From UBA7477 sp045602925 (lineage in GTDB: Bacteria; Bacillota; Clostridia; Oscillospirales; Ruminococcaceae): 17,701 nt of DNA. Positions 12,642 through 17,701 of this stretch are shown here, piece after piece. Below the pieces are notes generated by a model that saw nothing but the letters and a program-made list of their open reading frames with translations, was not told where the DNA came from and made no database searches. The DNA lies in assembly GCA_045602925.1 (NCBI GenBank), contig JAZSCN010000023.1, forward strand, positions 1-17,701, read 5' to 3'. The position numbers and the translations under genes were made by a program. Every line of letters starts with the position of its first letter. The stretch's first letter is position 1.

Positions 12642-12977
12642 ATGGAAGCAAAGGCAATTCTTAAAACAGCTAGAATTGCTCCACGAAAGGTTCAGATTGT
12701 ATTGGACCTTATCAGAGGCAAGGATTTAAACGTTGCAACTGCAATCGTAAGACACACACCTAAGGCTGCCAGCGAATACTTGGAAAAGCTTCTGAAGTCC
12801 GCCGCTGCAAACGCAGAAAACAACCACAACATGGATAAGAACAATCTCTATGTTGCAGAGTGTTACGTTTGCCCAGGACCGATATTGAAGAGAATTATGC
12901 CAAGAGCTCAGGGCAGAGCATTCAGAATTCTTAAGAGAACATCGCACATCACCGTTGTTCTCAAGGAAAGAGATTAA
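12642..12977 (+). CDS. rplV: 50S ribosomal protein uL22
   Basis: uL22 lines the exit tunnel with a beta-hairpin at which macrolide-resistance changes are known. The 111 residues include RIAPRKVQIVLDLIRGKD (11-28), and the hairpin PGPILKRIMPRAQGRAFRI ending in KRTSHITVVL. AAAGGAGG (12627-12634) precedes ATG 12642. The hairpin reads normal, so no resistance allele can be called from it. Confidence 0.98.
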   Translation: MEAKAILKTARIAPRKVQIVLDLIRGKDLNVATAIVRHTPKAASEYLEKLLKSAAANAENNHNMDKNNLYVAECYVCPGPILKRIMPRAQGRAFRILKRTSHITVVLKERD

Positions 12978-12995
12978 GCTAAGAGGAGGTAAACT

Positions 12996-13799
12996 ATGGG
13001 ACAGAAAGTTAATCCACACGGTCTTCGTGTAGGCGTAATCAAGGATTGGGATTCCCGCTGGTTTGCAAATAAGAGTACTTTTGGCGATACTCTGGTTGAG
13101 GACTACAATATCCGTAAGTTTATTATAAAGGCTCTCAACACCAGATCCAAGAACCCTGATAGCAAGTCTGTATACGCAGGCGTGCCAACAATCGAAATCG
13201 AGCGTTTCGCAAGCGAGCAGGGTAATGGAAAGGTAAAGATTCACATTCACTGTGCAAAGCCTGGTATCGTTATTGGTAGAGGCGGAGCAGAAATCGAAAA
13301 GCTTCGTCAGACAATTGAAAAGATGACCGGAAAGTCCGTAATCATCAACATCGTAGAGGTTAAGACACCTGATATCAACGCACAGCTCGTTGCAGAAAAG
13401 ATTGCTCACGACCTCGAAGACAGAGTTTCATACAGAAGAGCTATGAAGCAGGCAATCGGCAGAGCAATGAAGCTTGGTGCAAAGGGTATCAAGACAATGT
13501 GCTCAGGTAGACTCGGTGGCGCAGAAATTGCTAGATCGGAAACATACCACGAAGGTACAATTCCACTCCAGACAATCAGAGCTGACATCGACTACGGTAC
13601 AGCAGAAGCACTCACAACATACGGCAAGATCGGCGTAAAGGTATGGGTGTACAGAGGCGAAGTTCTCAAGGGCGAGGTAGCACCTTCACAGAGCAAGGCA
13701 GCTGCAGCAGATAAGCCAGAGAGAAAGCGTCGTCAGAATGGCGATAGAAAGCCAAGAGCTCCAAGAGCATATACAAAGCGCGAAGGAGGTAACAAGTAA
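12996..13799 (+). CDS. rpsC: 30S ribosomal protein uS3 with insertion and basic tail
   Basis: uS3 lines the mRNA entry tunnel and helps helicase activity. The protein begins MGQKVNPHGLRVGVIKDWDS. The KH-domain GxxG loop is GRGG (94-97) in CAKPGIVIGRGGAEI, and GRLGGAEIARSE (171-182) with GVKVWVYRGEVL complete the core. At 267 residues it is longer than the roughly 218 of Bacillus: the extra length is a segment near 49-58 (TRSKNPDSKS), a small extension near 73-80, and a 40-residue Lys/Arg/Pro-rich tail (about 228-267). AGAGGAGG precedes ATG 12996. The stop overlaps the rplP ATG as TAATG. Confidence 0.97.
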   Translation: MGQKVNPHGLRVGVIKDWDSRWFANKSTFGDTLVEDYNIRKFIIKALNTRSKNPDSKSVYAGVPTIEIERFASEQGNGKVKIHIHCAKPGIVIGRGGAEIEKLRQTIEKMTGKSVIINIVEVKTPDINAQLVAEKIAHDLEDRVSYRRAMKQAIGRAMKLGAKGIKTMCSGRLGGAEIARSETYHEGTIPLQTIRADIDYGTAEALTTYGKIGVKVWVYRGEVLKGEVAPSQSKAAAADKPERKRRQNGDRKPRAPRAYTKREGGNK

Positions 13800-14230
13800 T
13801 GCTGCTTCCAAAGAGAGTAAAGTATAGAAGAGTCCACAGAGGTCGTATGACCGGTAAGGCAATGAGAGGTAACAAGGTAACAGACGGACAGTTTGGCCTC
13901 CAGGCTCTCGAGCCAGCATGGATTACTTCAAACCAGATAGAAGCTGCCCGTATCGCAATGACAAGATACATCAAGCGTGGTGGTCAGGTTTGGATTAAGG
14001 TATTCCCTGATAAGCCAGTAACAAAGAAGCCACTCGGCACCAGAATGGGTTCCGGTAAGGGTGCTCCTGAATACTGGGTAGCAGTAGTAAAGCCAGGCCG
14101 CGTAATGTTCGAAATCGCAGGCGTAAGCGAAGAAGCTGCAAGAGAAGCTATCAGACTTGCAATGCATAAGCTTCCTATCAAGTGTAAGTTCGTTAAGAAG
14201 GATTCTGAAGAAAAGGGTGGTGAGGAATAA
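13799..14230 (+). CDS. rplP: 50S ribosomal protein uL16
   Basis: uL16 helps to position the A-site tRNA and is a late-assembly protein. The 143-residue length is normal. It begins MLLPKRVKYRRVHRGRMTG. RIAMTRYIKRGGQVWIKVFP (about 51-70) and KPLGTRMGSGKGAPEYWVA (76-94) are typical. It overlaps rpsC at the start and rpmC at the end, both as TAATG. CGAAGGAGG at about 13781-13789 lies within the end of rpsC and serves as its ribosome binding site. Confidence 0.98.
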   Translation: MLLPKRVKYRRVHRGRMTGKAMRGNKVTDGQFGLQALEPAWITSNQIEAARIAMTRYIKRGGQVWIKVFPDKPVTKKPLGTRMGSGKGAPEYWVAVVKPGRVMFEIAGVSEEAAREAIRLAMHKLPIKCKFVKKDSEEKGGEE

Positions 14231-14430
14231 TGAAGGCAAATGAAATCAGAGAACTTTCAGTAGCAGAGCTCAATGAAAAGCTCGATGAACTCAACAAGGA
14301 ATTGTTTAACCTTCGTTTCCAGCACTCTGTAAATCAGCTCGATAATCCAATGAGATTAAAGGCTGTAAAGAAGGATATTGCTCGTGTGAACACAATTATC
14401 CGCGAGAAAGAATCCGCAGACCAGAAGTAA
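14230..14430 (+). CDS. rpmC: 50S ribosomal protein uL29
   Basis: uL29 is a small two-helix protein at the tunnel exit beside uL23. The 66-residue protein begins MKANEIRELSVAELNEKLDE and has the conserved NLRFQHSVNQLDNPMRLKAV. Its ATG overlaps the rplP stop (TAATG), and GGGTGGTGAGG (14216-14226) is the likely, rather poor, ribosome binding site, so translational coupling is probable. It is 18 bases before rpsQ. Confidence 0.97.
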   Translation: MKANEIRELSVAELNEKLDELNKELFNLRFQHSVNQLDNPMRLKAVKKDIARVNTIIREKESADQK

Positions 14431-14448
14431 TGAAGGGAGGATTTAACT

Positions 14449-14706
14449 GTGAGCGAGAGAAATCTTAGAAAGACAAGAGTTGGCAAGGTTGTTTCCAACA
14501 AGATGGATAAGACAATCGTAGTTGCAATCGCAGATAACGTTGCACACCCTCTTTACAAGAAAATCATCAAAAGAACAGTTAAGCTCAAGGCACATGACGA
14601 AAACAATGTATGCAATATAGGCGACAAGGTTGAGGTTATGGAGACACGTCCTCTGTCAAAGGATAAGAGATGGCGTCTGGTCAGAGTTATTGAGCAGGCT
14701 AAGTAA
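14449..14706 (+). CDS. rpsQ: 30S ribosomal protein uS17
   Basis: uS17 is a primary 16S rRNA binder in the body of the small subunit. The 85-residue OB-fold protein starts SERNLRKTRVGKVVSNKMDK and has NVAHPLYKKIIKRTVKLKAHDE followed by GDKVEVMETRPLSKDKRWRL. The start is GTG 14449 with GGGAGG (14434-14439), a good distance. The 47-base gap to rplN has no hairpin that I can defend. Confidence 0.98.
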   Translation: MSERNLRKTRVGKVVSNKMDKTIVVAIADNVAHPLYKKIIKRTVKLKAHDENNVCNIGDKVEVMETRPLSKDKRWRLVRVIEQAK

Positions 14707-14753
14707 TCAGAGCTTTAAAACACTTTAAGAAAGTTTGAAAGGAGGAACGTACT

Positions 14754-15122
14754 GTGATACAGATGCAGTCTTATCTCAAGGTTGCTGATAACACAGGAGC
14801 AAAGGAGCTTATGTGTATCAGAGTTTTGGGCGGTACACGCAGAAGATATGCAAACATCGGCGACATCGTAGTTGCTTCAGTAAAGAAGGCAGCTCCTGGT
14901 GGACAGGTTAAGAAGGGCGATGTTGTTAAAGCAGTAATTGTTCGTTCAGCTAAGGGTCTTCGTCGTGATGACGGAACATATATTCGTTTCGACGAAAACG
15001 CAGCTGTTATTGTTAAGGAAGATAAAAACCCAAGAGGTACTCGTATTTTTGGACCAGTGGCAAGAGAACTTCGTGAAAAGGACTTCATGAAGATACTCTC
15101 CCTCGCTCCAGAAGTACTTTAA
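14754..15122 (+). CDS. rplN: 50S ribosomal protein uL14
   Basis: uL14 sits at the subunit interface and forms an intersubunit bridge; it is also the docking site of ribosome silencing factor. The 122-residue length is exact for the family. It begins MIQMQSYLKVADNTGAKELM (with GTG decoded as Met). GGTRRRYANIGDIVVASVK and DENAAVIVKEDKNPRGTRIF are typical. AAAGGAGG (about 14737-14744) precedes GTG 14754. Confidence 0.98.
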   Translation: MIQMQSYLKVADNTGAKELMCIRVLGGTRRRYANIGDIVVASVKKAAPGGQVKKGDVVKAVIVRSAKGLRRDDGTYIRFDENAAVIVKEDKNPRGTRIFGPVARELREKDFMKILSLAPEVL

Positions 15123-15137
15123 TGGAGGTGTCGTAGG

Positions 15138-15461
15138 ATGAATAAGATTCATGTAAAAACAGGCGACACAGTCGTAATTCTTTCCGGTAAGGATAAGGGT
15201 AAGACAGGTAAGGTTTTACAGGTATCCCCAAAGGAACAGAAGGTAATCGTAGAGGGTAGAAACATTGCAACAAAGCACGTTAAGCCTAGAAGACAGGGCG
15301 AAACAGGCGGAATCGTAGAGGCAGAAAAGGCAATCTACGCATGCAAGGTTCAGGCAGTATGCCCTAAGTGTGGCAAGCCAACCCGTATCGGCCACGTTAT
15401 TAACAAGGACGGTACAAAGTCCAGAGTCTGCAAGAACGCAGGCTGCGGCGAAGAATTCTAA
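15138..15461 (+). CDS. rplX: 50S ribosomal protein uL24
   Basis: uL24 starts 50S assembly. The KOW motif lies in KTGDTVVILSGKDKGKTGKV (7-26). A C-terminal zinc-ribbon-like segment is visible: Cys75 and Cys78 (CPKC) with Cys98 and Cys103 (VCKNAGCGEEF), so zinc binding is likely; the second pair is spaced by four residues rather than two. Cys69 is an extra cysteine. The 107-residue length is normal. GGAGGTG (15124-15130) precedes ATG 15138. Confidence 0.97.
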   Translation: MNKIHVKTGDTVVILSGKDKGKTGKVLQVSPKEQKVIVEGRNIATKHVKPRRQGETGGIVEAEKAIYACKVQAVCPKCGKPTRIGHVINKDGTKSRVCKNAGCGEEF

Positions 15462-15478
15462 GAAGGAGGAGAAATACG

Positions 15479-16018
15479 ATGGCTAGACTTAAGGAATATT
15501 ATGACAGCAACGTTGCTCCTGCTTTAGTAAAGAAGTTCGGATACGCAAACGTTATGCAGGTTCCAAAGCTCGATAAGGTTGTAATCAACGTGGGCTGTGG
15601 CGCTGATAAGGATAACACAAAGGTTATCGAAGCAATAATGACAGACCTTTCCACAATCACAGGTCAGAGACCGGTAGTATGCCGTTCTAAGAAGTCTGTA
15701 GCTAACTTCAAGCTCAGAGAAGGCCAGATTATCGGTGTAAAGGTAACCCTCAGAGGCGAAAAGATGTATGAATTCGTTGACAGACTCTTCAACGTAGCGT
15801 TCCCACGTGTACGTGACTTCAGAGGCATCAACGGCAACTCTTTCGACGGAAGAGGAAACTACTCGACAGGTATCAAGGAACAGCTTATATTCCCTGAAAT
15901 CGAGTACGATAAGATCGACAAGGTTCGTGGTATGGATATTAACTTTATCACAACAGCTAATACCGACGAAGAAGCAAAGGAACTGCTCACACTTATGGGC
16001 GCTCCATTTGCAAAGTAA
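15479..16018 (+). CDS. rplE: 50S ribosomal protein uL5
   Basis: uL5 binds 5S rRNA and contacts the P-site tRNA and the small-subunit head. The 179-residue protein begins MARLKEYYDSNVAPALVKKF. Typical segments are TGQRPVVCRSKKSVANFKLR and LPRVRDFRGI-like FPRVRDFRGINGNSFDGRGN. The C-terminus MDINFITTANTDEEAKELL is also typical. AAGGAGG (15463-15469) precedes ATG 15479. Confidence 0.98.
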   Translation: MARLKEYYDSNVAPALVKKFGYANVMQVPKLDKVVINVGCGADKDNTKVIEAIMTDLSTITGQRPVVCRSKKSVANFKLREGQIIGVKVTLRGEKMYEFVDRLFNVAFPRVRDFRGINGNSFDGRGNYSTGIKEQLIFPEIEYDKIDKVRGMDINFITTANTDEEAKELLTLMGAPFAK

Positions 16019-16037
16019 GAAGAGGAGGAAATAAATT

Positions 16038-16223
16038 ATGGCAAAGAAGTCTATGATTAACAAGCAGCAGGCTACACCAAAGTTTTCTACTCGAGCTTAC
16101 AACAGATGTAAAATCTGCGGAAGACCTCATGCATATCTGAGAAAGTTCGGCATCTGCCGTATCTGCTTCAGAGAACTCGCACACGAGGGTAAGATTCCGG
16201 GAGTTAAGAAGGCTAGCTGGTAA
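16038..16223 (+). CDS. rpsZ: 30S ribosomal protein uS14, zinc-binding type
   Basis: uS14 is in the head of the small subunit. The 61-residue C+ form carries Cys24, Cys27, Cys40 and Cys43 (CKIC and CRIC), which should bind one zinc ion. The ending is REL followed by GKIPGVKKASW, as in the family. AGAGGAGG (16021-16028) precedes ATG 16038. It may have a zinc-independent paralogue elsewhere, which cannot be seen here. The symbol rpsN is also used for it. Confidence 0.97.
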   Translation: MAKKSMINKQQATPKFSTRAYNRCKICGRPHAYLRKFGICRICFRELAHEGKIPGVKKASW

Positions 16224-16249
16224 AGATTGATTTAAAGGAGGTTAACAGC

Positions 16250-16648
16250 ATGCAGATTACTGATACAATAGCTGATTTATTGACCAGAATTCGTAATGCA
16301 AGTACTGCAAAGCACGCAACAGTTGACGTCCCTGCTTCTAACGTAAAGAAGGCAATCACACAGATCCTTGTAGACGAGGGATATGTTAAGGGCTTCCAGG
16401 TCATTGATGACGGAAAGCAGGGAATCATAAGAATAACTCTCAAGTACGATGATAACAGAACTCCTGTAATTTCAGGACTCAGAAGAGTATCAAAGCCGGG
16501 CTTGAGAATGTACACAAGCTGTGAGAATATGCCAAAGGTAATGAAGGGATTGGGTATTGCAATCGTTTCAACCTCAAAGGGCATCGTTACCGACAAGAAG
16601 GCTAGAGAGCTCAATGTCGGCGGAGAAGTTCTCGCATTTATCTGGTAA
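16250..16648 (+). CDS. rpsH: 30S ribosomal protein uS8
   Basis: uS8 binds helix 21 of 16S rRNA and, in enterobacteria, represses the spc operon by binding mRNA near rplE. The 132-residue protein begins MQITDTIADLLTRIRNAS. RVSKPGLRMYTSCENMPKVM (79-98) and LGIAIVSTSKGIVTDKKARE are typical, ending GGEVLAFIW. AAAGGAGG (16234-16241) precedes ATG 16250. No obvious uS8-site mimic was identified by eye near rplE or rplX. Confidence 0.97.
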   Translation: MQITDTIADLLTRIRNASTAKHATVDVPASNVKKAITQILVDEGYVKGFQVIDDGKQGIIRITLKYDDNRTPVISGLRRVSKPGLRMYTSCENMPKVMKGLGIAIVSTSKGIVTDKKARELNVGGEVLAFIW

Positions 16649-16662
16649 GGAGGATACGGATT

Positions 16663-17214
16663 ATGTCAAGAATAGGACTTAAGCCAATCACTGTTCCTGC
16701 CGGAGTTGATGTAAACATCGCTGAAGGTAACGTAGTTACCGTAAAGGGCCCAAAGGGAACACTCGAAAAGGCTTTTAATGCAGATATGTGCATTAAGAAC
16801 GAAGCCGGCGTAATTACAGTATCTCGTCCATCTGATAATAGAGTTCACAGATCACTTCACGGTCTCACAAGAACTCTTATCAACAACATGGTAGAGGGCG
16901 TAACAAACGGCTTCTCTAAGACACTCATCATTGAGGGTGTTGGTTACAGAGCTGCAAAGCAGGGAACAAATCTCGTAATGAACCTCGGTTACTCACATCA
17001 GGTAATTATGTCTGAGAACGAGGACATCAAGATTGAAGTTCCAAACGCAAATACAATTGTAATTTCAGGTACTGACAAGCAGAAGGTAGGACAGTTTGCT
17101 TGTGAAGTTCGTGAAAAGCGTCCACCGGAGCCTTATAAGGGCAAGGGAATTCGTTACGAGGGTGAACACATCATTCGTAAGGAAGGTAAGGCCGGTAAGG
17201 GCTCAAAGAAGTAA
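16663..17214 (+). CDS. rplF: 50S ribosomal protein uL6
   Basis: uL6 lies near the sarcin-ricin loop and the elongation-factor site. The 183-residue protein has two repeated beta-alpha domains. Typical segments are MSRIGLKPITVPAGVDVNI at the start, LIIEGVGYRAAKQGTNLVMN (about 88-107), and REKRPPEPYKGKGIRYEGEH (149-168). It ends in a lysine-rich tail. TAAGGAGG (16646-16653) precedes ATG 16663 and overlaps the rpsH stop. Confidence 0.98.
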   Translation: MSRIGLKPITVPAGVDVNIAEGNVVTVKGPKGTLEKAFNADMCIKNEAGVITVSRPSDNRVHRSLHGLTRTLINNMVEGVTNGFSKTLIIEGVGYRAAKQGTNLVMNLGYSHQVIMSENEDIKIEVPNANTIVISGTDKQKVGQFACEVREKRPPEPYKGKGIRYEGEHIIRKEGKAGKGSKK

Positions 17215-17233
17215 GTAAGGGAGTGTAATTACA

Positions 17234-17587
17234 ATGGTGAAAAAGATTGACAGAGCATCTGCCAGAGCTAAGAGACACGTCAGAGTACGTGCTAAGATTT
17301 CAGGAACACCTGAATGCCCACGCCTTAATGTATTCCGCTCCGCTAAGAATATTTATGCACAGCTTATCGACGACGTAAACGGCGTAACACTTGCAAGCGC
17401 ATCAAGCCTCACACTTGAAGGCAATGGCGGTAACAAGGAAGCTGCAAGAGAAGTTGGAAAGCTTATTGCAAAGAACGCTGCAGCAGCAGGAATCACTGAC
17501 TGCGTATTCGACAGAGGCGGCTACCTCTATCACGGCAGAGTTCAGGAATTAGCAGAGGGAGCCCGTGAAGGCGGACTCAATTTCTAA
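17234..17587 (+). CDS. rplR: 50S ribosomal protein uL18
   Basis: uL18 binds 5S rRNA with uL5. The 117-residue protein has the basic N-terminus (RASARAKRHVRVRAKISGT), then PRLNVFRSAKNIYAQLIDD (29-47), and the closing VFDRGGYLYHGRVQELAEGA followed by REGGLNF. TAAGGGAG (about 17216-17223) precedes ATG 17234. It is 16 bases before rpsE. Confidence 0.98.
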   Translation: MVKKIDRASARAKRHVRVRAKISGTPECPRLNVFRSAKNIYAQLIDDVNGVTLASASSLTLEGNGGNKEAAREVGKLIAKNAAAAGITDCVFDRGGYLYHGRVQELAEGAREGGLNF

Positions 17588-17603
17588 GAAGGAGGGTATA
17601 CTT

Positions 17604-17701
17604 TTGGCTTTAATAGATGCTTCAAACATGGAACTTAGCGAAAAGGTTGTCGCTATCAACAGAGTATCCAAGACCGTAAAGGGCGGACGTATCATGAAGT
17701 T
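17604..17701 (+). CDS. rpsE: 30S ribosomal protein uS5 (5' part, cut by window end)
   Basis: Only the first 32 codons are present. Translation from TTG 17604 gives MALIDASNMELSEKVVAINR followed by VSKTVKGGRIMK, matching the uS5 N-terminus with the VNRVSKVVKGGR-type motif. GGAGGG (17591-17596) is seven bases upstream of the TTG, so this rare start is well supported; the next ATG is eight codons later with no site. uS5 shapes the mRNA entry channel and accuracy. It follows rplR in the standard spc order. Confidence 0.93.
   Translation, partial: MALIDASNMELSEKVVAINRVSKTVKGGRIMK

Noticed and set aside
12726..13409. A 227-codon minus-strand reading frame antisense to rplV and rpsC.
   Set aside because: It is a shadow of two firmly identified ribosomal protein genes; Cys/Leu-rich composition is typical of such antisense frames.
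15524..16063. A 179-codon minus-strand reading frame antisense to rplE.
   Set aside because: It opposes a certain uL5 gene over its whole length and resembles nothing known.

Overview
The window looks like chromosomal DNA of a spore-forming, low-to-mid GC clostridium, probably in the Oscillospiraceae/Ruminococcus area. This is inferred from the proteins (SpoVG, the spore protease GPR, zinc-type S14, the DarA-HolB-RicT cluster), from strong AGGAGG ribosome binding sites, and from dense small intergenic repeats. No 16S or other taxonomic marker is present to confirm it.

Positions 1-8685 are a housekeeping mosaic of short operons. spoVG (minus) diverges from a murC-lexA operon (plus). A repeat-rich gap of about 400 bases follows lexA. 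Next is a four-gene plus-strand operon: darA (c-di-AMP receptor), holB (DNA polymerase III delta prime), ricT (PSP1/YaaT) and a putative zinc-dependent phospholipase-C-like gene. It converges through a two-way terminator with a small GRAM/PH-like gene on the minus strand. A second repeat field (6296-6755) holds a 158-bp direct repeat. Then rpsT (minus) and gpr (plus) diverge, as they do in Bacillus, followed by a yaiI/yqxD-family gene.

Positions 8974-17701 are the S10-spc ribosomal protein supercluster in canonical order: rpsJ-rplC-rplD-rplW-rplB-rpsS-rplV-rpsC-rplP-rpmC-rpsQ-rplN-rplX-rplE-rpsZ-rpsH-rplF-rplR-rpsE. The window ends 32 codons into rpsE. Genes are mostly 0-50 bases apart, three pairs overlap as TAATG, and all are on the plus strand. 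Exceptions to this tight packing are a long leader before rpsJ with a clear intrinsic terminator hairpin and an overlapping alternative hairpin, a 98-base structured gap before rplC, and a 137-base multi-hairpin gap before rplB.

No CRISPR array, phage, transposase or defence system was found. The least explained signals are non-coding: (i) the rpsJ leader attenuator; (ii) a family of about 76-bp two-hairpin intergenic elements (three copies plus a decayed one) whose second stem changes sequence but stays paired; (iii) a SOS-box-like palindrome just after the murC -10 box, suggesting that LexA controls a cell-wall gene together with itself; and (iv) a pseudoknot-like hairpin pair near the left edge.
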